Shown in pieces: positions 24,620-32,629 of a DNA stretch of 36,972 nt (its first letter is position 1; each line of letters starts with the position of its first letter). The notes beneath the pieces are model-generated. The model worked only from the letters and a program-made list of their open reading frames with translations, ran no database searches and had not been told where the DNA came from. The stretch spans positions 1 through 36,972 of the forward strand of contig CAZOWW010000052.1 of the NCBI GenBank assembly GCA_964583765.1, read 5' to 3'. The position numbers and the translations under genes were made by a program. This DNA is from CAZOWW01 sp964583765. GTDB lineage: Bacteria > Actinomycetota > Actinomycetes > Actinomycetales > Kineosporiaceae.

Positions 24620-27600
24620 TCAGTGGCCGCCCGCGTCCTGGTCGTCATGCGCCTGCGGACCCGGCACGGGTACCGGGGACCCCGACGACCCGGTCGCCAC
24701 CGACAGCTCGATGTCGAACCCTGACAGCACCTCGTAGGTCGCGGCCTGTTCCCGGGTCAGGCCGAACCTCGACAGGATCTCGTTGTGCCGGGCGACCATC
24801 TCCGGCGGGGGATCCGTGCCCTCCCAGGTGCGCAGAAGATCGGCCAACGGAATCCGGGTCCCGGTACCCTCGACGACCCGCGCGCCCACCAGCCTCCCCG
24901 TCCCGGCCCTGACCAGGGCGTCCGCGTTCGTCGTGACCGTCTGCGTGCTCATCACCGCGTCGCCCCGCGCCACCTGCAGCACGGTGCGGACGTTCTCCAC
25001 TCCGTGTATCCGGACCGAGCGGACGGCGCTCGGCTCGACGGTGAGCAACCGCATCACCCGGGCGGTCAGGTAGTCCGACAGCGGCACCGTGTGGCCCGGC
25101 TCGACCTCGACCGTCCGCAGCTCCGGGGGGATGTTGCTGAGGTCGATCTGGATCGCGTGGAACTCCCCGGTGGCCGGGTCGAACGCCCGGACGGCGTGGC
25201 CGAACCGCCCGTCCGGCAGCGTGACCTCGACCGTGGCCACCTGGGATCCCGGGGGGACGTCGTTGCCGTGGGCATCGCCAGGCATGTCCGTGAACGTGAA
25301 GTCGCCGAGCTTGGGCACGGCCGGGTCGATGGTGGACGGCGGCAGCTCGCCCGGTCTGGCCACCGGTCGGGTGCCGCCCTGCCCCTGTCCCTGGCCCTCG
25401 GGGCCGGGCGCATCCCGCGAGCCCCGCGTGCTCTCCCCGATACTGGCGAACAGCCACGCCAGGAACAGGTTGGCCAGCAGGGCCCGGTCCCAGCGGTCGC
25501 CGTTGACCAGGTTCACCACGATGCCGACCCCGGCGGACAGCACCATGAACGCGCCCACCGCCGCGGCCCCTTCCAGGCCGAGCCCGGCGATGACGCCGAT
25601 GCCGAAGGCCACGGCAGCGCCCGCCACCGCCCCGATCGCAGCATTGCGGACGATGTTGCGCAGGTCGTACCACGGGCGGTTCTGTCGGAGGTTCTGCTCG
25701 ACGCCGGAGACGGCCCCTCCCACCGCTCCGCCGACGATGAGCGCGCCCGGACCCATCACGGGGAACAGGACCACCGTGACCACCAGGCCGACCCAGAAGG
25801 CCGGGCTGGAGAGCAGGTCGGTGAAGTCGTGCCACTGCTGGGCGAACCAGTTGCCCACGGCGGACAGCCAGGACCGCTGGACCGGCAGGCCCTGGGTTCG
25901 CTGGGCCTGCGGTTCCTTGCCGGCCAGGTTCTGCTCCGCTCGGTGGCTGCCCTCCGCGATCCTTCCCTGAAAGCCCGTGAGCGCCTGCCCCGCCTGGGAA
26001 TCGACCTGGGCGACCTGCCCGGACAGGCTCTGCCCCGCCTGGTCGGTGGCGGCCTGCAACGCGCCGCCGACCTCCGCCGTGGTGGCGGCGAGCACCCCTC
26101 CGGTGGCCGCCACGGCCTCCTCACCGGCCGCGGTGGTGCCCGCGCTGATCCTGGTCATCGCCGTGCCGGCCCGGTCGCCCACGGTCTGCACGTGCTGGGT
26201 GACCGCAGCGGTCCCACCGGCGAGCTCTCCCGCGGCCTGTGCGGAAACCCCCTGCAGCGCTTGGGTCGCCTCTCCGCCGCCGGCGCGCAGGGGTTCGGTG
26301 GCCGTCGAACCTGCGCCGCGCACGCTCTCGGCGGCGGTGGTGTAGGCGCCGACCACCTCGCCCCGGGCCCGCTCGGCCAATTCCGTGGCCACCTCGGGTT
26401 CCGGTTGGGCCTGCTCGACCTGTGCGATCTTCTCCTGGAGTTGCTGGTCGGCCTCGGCGGTGACCTCGCGGACCCGCTGCTGGACGGCGTCGATCGCCTC
26501 CGACGCGCTCGTGCCCAGCTGGTCGCTGTTGCGCCGGGCGGCCGTACCCACGGCGTCCGTCAGCCCGGTCAGACCCTGGTCGAGTTGCCGCGTGGCGGCC
26601 GTGGCGGCCGTGTGCACGGCCTCGGCACCGGACTCCGTGGCCTGTTCCAGAGCGGATCCGGCCGCGGTGGCCGCCTCGTGCAGCCCGGTGGTCAGTTGGG
26701 GACCGATGGCCGCGGTGGTCGCAGCGGCCGAGGCCGCGCCCTGCTGAATGGTCCCGGCGGCCTCCCCGGCATGCGTGGTGAGCCGCCGCGGCGCGTCCCC
26801 CGTGGCCTCCTGGAACTGGCGGGCGGTGTCCGCCGTCAACCGCCCGGAGACCTCGGCCCGTCCGCGGGCCACCAACTCGTCCCCACCGGCTCCTCCGGTA
26901 CCCGTCGAACGGGCCCTCTCGGCCCCGCCGTCCAGGGTGGTGGCGGTGGTCTCGGCGGCCGTGGCCCCGGCCTCGGTGGTCCGGTGCGCCTGTTCCTCAC
27001 CCGCCCGCAGCACGGCCTGCCGGTGCTGTTCGACCTGCCCGGCGGCGCGGGTGGTCGCCCCCGCACGCCAGGCCTCGACCGTGGCGTGCTCGCCCGCGGC
27101 GGTGACCCCGAGCTGCCGGGTCTGCTCCTGGGACGCCGCCTGGACCTCCTCGCGGGCACCCGCGACGTCAGCGGTGGCGGTGGCCACCGTGGCGGCGGCC
27201 GTGGCGGCGACGGCTTCCTGCTGTTCGTGGGCAGCGTCGCGGATCGTGGTGACGGCCTCCCCGGCCGCGGCGATCAGCAGGCTGCGCCCCTCCCGGGCCC
27301 CCTCGGCCAGCGCGCTCACCACGATCTGCGCACCCGGCGAGGACGCGGTTGCCGGCAGGTCGGGCTGGAGCCCGGCGAGGGCGGCCAGGCCGTTCCGGGC
27401 CGCGTCCGCCACCGCCCGCCCGTCCCCCGGAGCGGGCAGTTCCGGCGGCGTCAACGCCGGTAGGGCCCGGGGAAGGACGGCCTTCGGTGGGGTCACCGGG
27501 GCCGTCGGCGGCACGACCGCCGCGCCCGGGCCGTCGGCCGCGCGGGGTGGCTGGGGTGACGCCGCTGCCGGAGGAGAGGGCGGGGGAGCCGGCCGGGGTG

Positions 27601-27862
27601 GCGGAGCCGCGCCCGTCCCCTGGGTGAGCGTCGCCGACGCACCGGCCCCGGGCTGCTCGGCCGCCTGACGTTGGACGACGGAGCCGAGGTAGCCCGCGAC
27701 CGCCGCATTCCCCGAGGCCCGCTGCAGGGCCAACACGTTCTCGGGCCTCAGGACGCCCGGGTGAACCGGGCGTCTGCCCGCAGGTTGCTCGGACTGTTGG
27801 TCGCGACCCTGGCGTGCCGGGCTCCGGTCCCGCTCGCCCGGCGTGTGCTGGCGTTCGCCCAT
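24620..27862 (-). CDS. Giant Ala-rich helical protein with hydrophobic core, LQRASGN N-terminus
   Basis: A 1080-residue protein. The ATG used follows a G-rich stretch; the frame is open 80 codons farther, but that part is Arg-rich and lies over the divergent promoter. Near residue 45 is LALQRASGNAAVAGYL, matching the motif in the 9902-12028 protein. Residues about 83-150 are Pro-rich. Residues about 150-680 are Ala/Thr/Glu/Gln-rich and should form long amphipathic helices or coiled coil. Residues about 687-805 hold several hydrophobic segments (WVGLVVTVVLFPVM, GAVAGAAVAFGIGVIAGLGL, FMVLSAGVGIVVNLV). Residues about 830-1080 form a separate mixed domain (GDFTFTDMPGDAHGND ... LADLLRTWEG). It has no signal peptide. 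A pore-forming or delivered toxin-like role is inference; no known toxin motif is seen. Confidence 0.8.
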   Translation of the reverse strand: MGERQHTPGERDRSPARQGRDQQSEQPAGRRPVHPGVLRPENVLALQRASGNAAVAGYLGSVVQRQAAEQPGAGASATLTQGTGAAPPPRPAPPPSPPAAASPQPPRAADGPGAAVVPPTAPVTPPKAVLPRALPALTPPELPAPGDGRAVADAARNGLAALAGLQPDLPATASSPGAQIVVSALAEGAREGRSLLIAAAGEAVTTIRDAAHEQQEAVAATAAATVATATADVAGAREEVQAASQEQTRQLGVTAAGEHATVEAWRAGATTRAAGQVEQHRQAVLRAGEEQAHRTTEAGATAAETTATTLDGGAERARSTGTGGAGGDELVARGRAEVSGRLTADTARQFQEATGDAPRRLTTHAGEAAGTIQQGAASAAATTAAIGPQLTTGLHEAATAAGSALEQATESGAEAVHTAATAATRQLDQGLTGLTDAVGTAARRNSDQLGTSASEAIDAVQQRVREVTAEADQQLQEKIAQVEQAQPEPEVATELAERARGEVVGAYTTAAESVRGAGSTATEPLRAGGGEATQALQGVSAQAAGELAGGTAAVTQHVQTVGDRAGTAMTRISAGTTAAGEEAVAATGGVLAATTAEVGGALQAATDQAGQSLSGQVAQVDSQAGQALTGFQGRIAEGSHRAEQNLAGKEPQAQRTQGLPVQRSWLSAVGNWFAQQWHDFTDLLSSPAFWVGLVVTVVLFPVMGPGALIVGGAVGGAVSGVEQNLRQNRPWYDLRNIVRNAAIGAVAGAAVAFGIGVIAGLGLEGAAAVGAFMVLSAGVGIVVNLVNGDRWDRALLANLFLAWLFASIGESTRGSRDAPGPEGQGQGQGGTRPVARPGELPPSTIDPAVPKLGDFTFTDMPGDAHGNDVPPGSQVATVEVTLPDGRFGHAVRAFDPATGEFHAIQIDLSNIPPELRTVEVEPGHTVPLSDYLTARVMRLLTVEPSAVRSVRIHGVENVRTVLQVARGDAVMSTQTVTTNADALVRAGTGRLVGARVVEGTGTRIPLADLLRTWEGTDPPPEMVARHNEILSRFGLTREQAATYEVLSGFDIELSVATGSSGSPVPVPGPQAHDDQDAGGH

Positions 27863-28062
27863 GTGCCCCCCAACCCAGGTCACGTCCGCACCACCAGCGT
27901 GCCATCGGTATGCCCGGCCCGCACCACTTTCGGTTGCCCGGCCGGGGCCGAGCCTGGCGCGGACACGGTGCGCTCGACCATGGACCCGGTAGGGCTTCCT
28001 GCCGATCGGCGATGCCCCGCGCCCTCGCTCCCGGGTACGCGGCAGGCTCCTAGGATCCGTCC

Positions 28063-28902
28063 GTGACCGCTCCACCGCCGCGGCCCGGCAGACTCCTGGC
28101 AATCAGTGATCTTCACATCGGATATCCCGAGAACCGGAGGATGGTCGCCGAGCTCCCGATGTCCGCGGACGACTGGTTGTTGGTGGCCGGGGACGTCGGC
28201 GAGACCATGCCCGACATCGAGTGGGCGCTTCGCACACTGAGTGAGCGCTACGCACAAGTGATCTGGACCCCTGGCAACCACGAGTTGTGGACCCCGCGAA
28301 CCGATCCGACGGAGTTGCGGGGCGAGCAGCGCTACCGGCGCCTCGTCCAGTTCTGTCGCGGCCTCGGCATCATCACGCCGGAGGATCCCTTCCCGCTGTG
28401 GACCGGTCCGGGGGGTCCGCTCAGGATCGCCCCGCTGTTCCTGCTGTACGACTACACGTTCCTCCCGCCCGGGACGGCCACCAGCACCGAGGGGCTGGCC
28501 CTGGCCCACCGCACGGGCATCGTCTGCGCCGACGAGGCCCTGTTGCATCCCGACCCGTACCCCAGCCGGGAGGCGTGGTGCGCGGCCCGGGTCTCGGCCA
28601 CCGAGCGGCGGCTCGCCGAGACCGGTCGCGACGTCCCACTGGTCCTGGTGAACCACTTCCCACTGAACCGGGAACCCACCCTGATCCTGCGGCACCCGGA
28701 GTTCGCGATGTGGTGCGGGACGACGCGCACCGCCGACTGGCACCTCCGATATCCCACCGCGGCGGTCGTCTACGGCCACCTTCACATCCCGCGAGTCACC
28801 TGGCACGACGGTGTGCGCTTCCAGGAGGTCTCGGTCGGCTATCCGCGGGAGTGGTCCCGACGTGGTGGCGCCCCCGCCGGACCTCGGACGATCTTCCCCT
28901 GA
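28063..28902 (+). CDS. Metallophosphoesterase (calcineurin-like)
   Basis: A 279-residue cytoplasmic phosphoesterase begun at a GTG with AGGA 7 bases upstream. All metal-ligand motifs are in order: D16-L-H18, G43-D44, G71-N-H73-E74, N198-H199 and G239-H-L-H242. It should bind two metals (Mn/Fe type) and cleave a phosphoester. The substrate is not given by the sequence. Similar actinobacterial genes often sit beside a phosphopantetheinyl transferase, which is not found here. It is divergent from the giant Ala-rich protein across a 200-base intergenic gap that should hold both promoters. Confidence 0.93.
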   Translation: MTAPPPRPGRLLAISDLHIGYPENRRMVAELPMSADDWLLVAGDVGETMPDIEWALRTLSERYAQVIWTPGNHELWTPRTDPTELRGEQRYRRLVQFCRGLGIITPEDPFPLWTGPGGPLRIAPLFLLYDYTFLPPGTATSTEGLALAHRTGIVCADEALLHPDPYPSREAWCAARVSATERRLAETGRDVPLVLVNHFPLNREPTLILRHPEFAMWCGTTRTADWHLRYPTAAVVYGHLHIPRVTWHDGVRFQEVSVGYPREWSRRGGAPAGPRTIFP

Positions 28903-29038
28903 CCGGTTCCGCAACCTGCCCTCGAACCGGCCGGCTCGGCACGGGGTTCCCGCACGTCGAAGGTCATCGATCGGTTGGGTCAGGCGGCGTGGCGCCGAGC
29001 TCGCCGAAGGCGGTACCCGCGGATCATCATTCGGTTAT

Positions 29039-29067
29039 TTGCGAAGTTGATGGAATGTGCATATGAT
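29039..29067 (+). promoter_or_regulatory. Promoter of the VIT-type transporter gene
   Basis: TTGCGA (29039-29044) and TATGAT (29062-29067) are separated by exactly 17 bases, a good fit to a vegetative sigma-70-type promoter, in an unusually AT-rich patch. Transcription should start near 29074, about 30 bases before the GTG with its GGAGGG site. The AT-rich element around ATTTGCGA...GCATAT would be a plausible binding place for the nearby ArsR regulator. Confidence 0.55.
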
Positions 29068-29105
29068 CTTCCGGTAGCCGGGGGAGACTGACGGAGGGTG
29101 GCAGC

Positions 29106-29825
29106 GTGAGCGCGTTGACCGCGCTACTGGCGCGACCGGAAGGTCATCTGGGACATCGTGCGGGCTGGCTGCGGGCCGCGGTCCTCGGCGCGAACGACGG
29201 CCTGGTCTCCACGTCCAGCCTCATGGTCGGGGTTGCCGCCGCCAGCCACTCGAGCAGCGGCGCGGTCCTCACCGCGGGGCTCGCGGGGCTCGCGGCAGGC
29301 GCCATGGCGATGGCCGCCGGGGAGTGGGTGTCGGTGAGTTCGCAGGCCGACGTCGAGCGCGCCGACCTGGAGTTGGAACGCCGGCACCTGGCCGCCGACC
29401 CCGAAGGGGAACTGGAGGAGCTCACCCGGATCTACCAAGAGCGTGGGCTGTCCCGACAGCTGGCCGAGCAGGTCGCCCGGGAGCTCCACGAGGGAGATCC
29501 CCTGGCCGCTCATGCCCGCGACGAACTCGGCCAGCACGAGACGACGCAGGCCCGCCCCATCCAGGCGGCCGTCGCCTCGGCGGCCAGCTTCACCCTCGGC
29601 GGCCTGGTCCCCTTCCTCGGCATGCTCGGCCCCGCCACCGGGACGGCGAGGATTCTCCTGATCTTCCTCGTCACGTTCCTCGGCCTGGTGCTCGCCGGCC
29701 TGCTCGGCGCCCGTGCCGCCGGTGCCAACCTCCTGCGGCCCTGTCTGCGCGTCGTTCTCGGCGGCAGTGTCGCCATGGTCATCACCGCCGCGGTGGGTCA
29801 GCTCACGGGCGCGGCCGGCCTCTGA
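29106..29825 (+). CDS. VIT1/CCC1 family iron/manganese transporter
   Basis: A 239-residue membrane protein of the VIT family, which moves Fe2+/Mn2+ by proton exchange. The start GTG has GGAGGG 7 bases upstream. Seen in order are LRAAVLGANDGLVSTSSLMVGVA (residues 22-44), a second helix AGLAGLAAGAMAMAAGEWVSVSSQADVE (about 58-85) with its conserved GEWVSV element, and the Glu-rich metal-binding domain (about 85-145; ELEELTRIYQERGLS). Three C-terminal helices (about 150-172, 180-205, 215-235) complete the fold. It converges on the ArsR gene with only 26 bases between, and a clear promoter lies upstream. Regulation by metal through that ArsR protein is a reasonable guess. Confidence 0.95.
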   Translation: MSALTALLARPEGHLGHRAGWLRAAVLGANDGLVSTSSLMVGVAAASHSSSGAVLTAGLAGLAAGAMAMAAGEWVSVSSQADVERADLELERRHLAADPEGELEELTRIYQERGLSRQLAEQVARELHEGDPLAAHARDELGQHETTQARPIQAAVASAASFTLGGLVPFLGMLGPATGTARILLIFLVTFLGLVLAGLLGARAAGANLLRPCLRVVLGGSVAMVITAAVGQLTGAAGL

Positions 29826-29851
29826 TCCACGGCCGGATCCTGATCGGGTGC

Positions 29852-30280
29852 TCAGGCACCCGGGACCGCGGTTCCGCCTCCCGAGCGGGAGCGCAGATCC
29901 GCATGATGATCGAGGGCCTGCTGCAACAAGGTGATCACGTGCGGGTCGTCCACCTCGTAGACCTGATGCTTGCCCACACGGTGAGCCGTGACCAGATCGG
30001 ACAACCGCAGTTTGGCCAGGTGCTGGCTCACCGTCGCCACGCTGGCGCCCACGGCCTCGGCCAGCGACCCCACGTCCCGGGCACCGTCGGCCAGGAGCCA
30101 GAGCAGATGCAGCCGGATCGGGGACGAGAGCATGGTGAAGGTCTCGGCCGCTTCGGTCAGCAACTCGGCGTCCGGCGGATCCGGCACTCGCTCGGACCCG
30201 TGACCGGCCCTCCTGGACCACGTGGGGTCATCGGTACCGGCCCACGATCTCTGGCGAGTCATGACGGTCAGTGTCGCCAT
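29852..30280 (-). CDS. ArsR/SmtB-family metal-responsive repressor
   Basis: A 142-residue winged-helix regulator (numbering from the ATG at 30280; ATGs at 30262 and a longer upstream frame are alternatives, and none has a good ribosome site). The core is clear: FTMLSSPIRLHLLWLLADG at 48-66, GSLAEAVGASVATVSQHLAKLRLSDLV at 71-97 and the wing HRVGKHQVYEV. In the last helix D112-P-H114 and H125, with H126 and D128 near, match the spacing of the alpha-5 metal site of CzrA/NmtR sensors (D-x-H-x10-H-x2-H). Asp replaces the last His. It should therefore sense Zn, Ni, Co or a similar ion. It lies tail-to-tail with the VIT transporter. Confidence 0.9.
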   Translation of the reverse strand: MATLTVMTRQRSWAGTDDPTWSRRAGHGSERVPDPPDAELLTEAAETFTMLSSPIRLHLLWLLADGARDVGSLAEAVGASVATVSQHLAKLRLSDLVTAHRVGKHQVYEVDDPHVITLLQQALDHHADLRSRSGGGTAVPGA

Positions 30281-30394
30281 CCCCTGGATGCGTGCGCAAC
30301 TAACCGCTCGATCACGGCGGCGCGAAGTCCGGGTGCGCGGACCCCCGCCCGGTGCCCACGCCCTCACCTTCGGCAGGCCGGGCTGCGGGCGCGC

Positions 30395-32533
30395 TCAGGG
30401 AGCAGGGGGGTGGAGCACCCCGACCTGGCGGGGGATCGCCGGAACACGCTCGCCAGGTCGGTTCACCGCGGTGAGCACGGAGTCGGCGACGGTGTCGCGT
30501 CCCTGTCGCTTGGCGTCGTACAACGCCTGGTCCGCCCGGGCGACCAGCATCTCGGGGGTGAGTTCGGCCGAGGGACGGGTGACCGCGATTCCGATGCTGA
30601 CCGTCACGTAGGGGCGGACCGGGGACGCCTCGTGCGATACCGCAGCGAGGGCGAGCAGGGTCCGGAACCGTTCCGCGACGAGCCTCGCGCCGACGAGGTC
30701 GGTCCGGGGGAGCAGGGCGATGAACTCCTCTCCGCCGAAGCGGCAGGCGAGGTCGTCGGGTGGTCGGACCGCCTTTTCCAGGCAGGACGCCACGGTACGG
30801 AGGGCCTGGTCCCCGAGAAGATGGCCGTAGTGGTCGTTGTAGGCCTTGAACATGTCGACGTCGATCATCAGCACGGACAACTCGGCGTGGTCCTCGACGT
30901 GACAGGCCCACTGCTCGGCCAGACGCCGTTCCATGGCCGTCCGGTTCGGGATCCGGGTGAGCCCGTCGAGGGCGAGCAGACGCTGGAGTTCGCTGTTGGC
31001 CCGTTGCAGGTCGTTCTCCGCCTGGAGACGCAGGGCGATGGTCGAGGTCAGTTCCTCGTTCGTCCGCTGGAGCCGCGCCTCTGCCTCCCGGCGGACCGCC
31101 ACCTCGGCCTCGAGATCCTGGGTCCTGCGGAGCACCAGCTGTTCCAGTTCGGCAGCGTGGGCTTCGAGTTCTCTCTTGTCAGCAGCAGTGGTGATGGCAC
31201 GCCCGAGGTCGAGCCGTAGCGGTTCCACGATGGGCATGGCACCGAAGTCGTGGTCGAGGAGGAGGTAGCCCAGCTTGCCCCGGGGGGTGATGATTCCCTG
31301 ATACCCCAGGTATCCGGCGGTCAGCTCATCCCGCAGGGCGGGCGGCAGGTATCCGCAGGAGGAGAACGTGCCGTCCGGAAGTTCGTGTGCCCGCCCGTCC
31401 CGGTAGTCCAGCACCAACCGGCAACTGCGATGCGGGACGCCGTCCCCCCCGCCGGCGAGGTCCGGGGCCGGGGTGCCGATGCCGGAGCCCTCGTCGAAGA
31501 CGACCAGGAAACAGCGGTGAACGCGCAGCGCGGGGAGGTGCCGGGCGAGCACGGTGCAGGTGTCCTCGAGGGTGCGGCAGGTGAGAAGCGCCCGGCTCAG
31601 CCGCAGCATCGCGCCTTGGTCGGAGAGGTGTTCGTGAGCGATGGCCGCGATCCCGTGAGCGGTCAGCGCATCCGTGTTCCCGGACGAGCCGACGCCTCCC
31701 GTGGTGCCCCGGACGACGAGGCGGCAGGGGGTCAGCACCTCCCCGCGAGGCTGGGCGCCGACCATCTGTTCCAGCAGGATCGCCGCCGCGAGCGCGCCTT
31801 GTTCCTCCAGTTCCTGGTCCACGCTGGTCAGCCCCGGCCAGGTGAGCGAACCGATGGGGTAGTTGTCGAACCCCGTGACCACGACGTCGTCGGGAACCCG
31901 CAGGCCGGCCGCCTGCACCGCGCCGATGATCGACAATGCCGTCCAGTCGTCCATGGTCACCACGGCATCGAGGTCGTGCCGCTCCTCGAGTAGCCGGGAC
32001 ATCAACCCGAAGGCGACGTCCCGGTCCCCTCCCGACTCGACGAGGAAGGCCTCGTCGAAGACGATCCCCCGACGCGCCAGTTCGCTCCGGAACACCGTCT
32101 CCCGTTCGACGTGGTCCGGTTGATGGGCGACTCCGCGGATCAGGACGGGGGACCGCACCTGACACTCGTCGAGGAGGTGTTCCATCAGGGCGGTCATTCC
32201 CTGGACGTTGTCCGCCCGGAAACAGGTCTCGCCCGGGACCACCTGGCCGATGTTGACGACCGGGACCCCCCGGGAACTCGTCAGACTCCGGAACTGGGCC
32301 TCCTGGCCCGCCGACATGGCGTTGGTGGTCACGACGCCCCGCAGGGGCATGTGCGACAGCAGGCAGGCCAGCGAGTCGGGGATCACCGGGCTCTGGTCCT
32401 CGTTGACGTGCGCGATGAGCGAGAGACCGGCCTGGTGCAGCGTTCGTCGCATCCCGCGGAGCAGGGCCAGCTGGTACGAGTCGAACCCGGTCATGATGGC
32501 CGCCACGACGCCACCGTGCGGGTTCGCGGTCAT
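30395..32533 (-). CDS. HTH-less LacI-type sugar-binding domain fused to GGDEF diguanylate cyclase
   Basis: A 712-residue cytoplasmic protein with GGAGGGG before its ATG. Residues about 8-280 are a LacI/GalR-type periplasmic-binding fold (GGVVAAIMTGFDSYQLALLRGM ... DAVVTMDDWTALSIIGAVQAAG ... VVVTGFDNYP) with no helix-turn-helix in front. Residues about 295-440 are a GAF-like region (LSRALLTCRTLEDTCTVLARHL). Residues about 450-540 are coiled coil (RRTQDLEAEVAVRREAEARLQ). The GGDEF domain follows, with GLTRIPNRTAMERRL and GGEEF at 600-604. The inhibitory site is off register: RPPDD puts Pro where the Arg of RxxD should be, so feedback may be weaker. Expected action is to change c-di-GMP synthesis on binding a sugar. 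It lies 97 bases downstream of the alpha-galactosidase on the same strand. Confidence 0.92.
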   Translation of the reverse strand: MTANPHGGVVAAIMTGFDSYQLALLRGMRRTLHQAGLSLIAHVNEDQSPVIPDSLACLLSHMPLRGVVTTNAMSAGQEAQFRSLTSSRGVPVVNIGQVVPGETCFRADNVQGMTALMEHLLDECQVRSPVLIRGVAHQPDHVERETVFRSELARRGIVFDEAFLVESGGDRDVAFGLMSRLLEERHDLDAVVTMDDWTALSIIGAVQAAGLRVPDDVVVTGFDNYPIGSLTWPGLTSVDQELEEQGALAAAILLEQMVGAQPRGEVLTPCRLVVRGTTGGVGSSGNTDALTAHGIAAIAHEHLSDQGAMLRLSRALLTCRTLEDTCTVLARHLPALRVHRCFLVVFDEGSGIGTPAPDLAGGGDGVPHRSCRLVLDYRDGRAHELPDGTFSSCGYLPPALRDELTAGYLGYQGIITPRGKLGYLLLDHDFGAMPIVEPLRLDLGRAITTAADKRELEAHAAELEQLVLRRTQDLEAEVAVRREAEARLQRTNEELTSTIALRLQAENDLQRANSELQRLLALDGLTRIPNRTAMERRLAEQWACHVEDHAELSVLMIDVDMFKAYNDHYGHLLGDQALRTVASCLEKAVRPPDDLACRFGGEEFIALLPRTDLVGARLVAERFRTLLALAAVSHEASPVRPYVTVSIGIAVTRPSAELTPEMLVARADQALYDAKRQGRDTVADSVLTAVNRPGERVPAIPRQVGVLHPPAP

Positions 32534-32549
32534 TCGTTCCCCTCCGGTT

Positions 32550-32589
32550 CCGACCGGGCAGCACCTTGGATGTCGGTCTGCCCGGTCGG
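32550..32589 (-). terminator. 12-bp perfect hairpin between GH27 and LacI-GGDEF genes
   Basis: CCGACCGGGCAG (32550-32561) pairs exactly with CTGCCCGGTCGG (32578-32589) around a 16-base loop. It starts about 40 bases after the alpha-galactosidase stop and ends 17 bases before the LacI-GGDEF start codon. It could terminate or attenuate transcription between the two, or act as an operator. No T-tract follows. Confidence 0.55.
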
Positions 32590-32629
32590 GATCTTGAGCG
32601 GTCCGGATTCGGTCCGCGAGCGGATCGGA

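Noticed and set aside
24785..27463. 892-codon open frame on the + strand
   Set aside because: Antisense to the Ala-rich giant protein, whose strand carries the N-terminal motif and codon bias; no domain in the antisense product.
26748..27668. Ser/Ala-rich 306-codon frame on the + strand
   Set aside because: Mirror image of Ala-rich codons on the minus strand; no independent signals.
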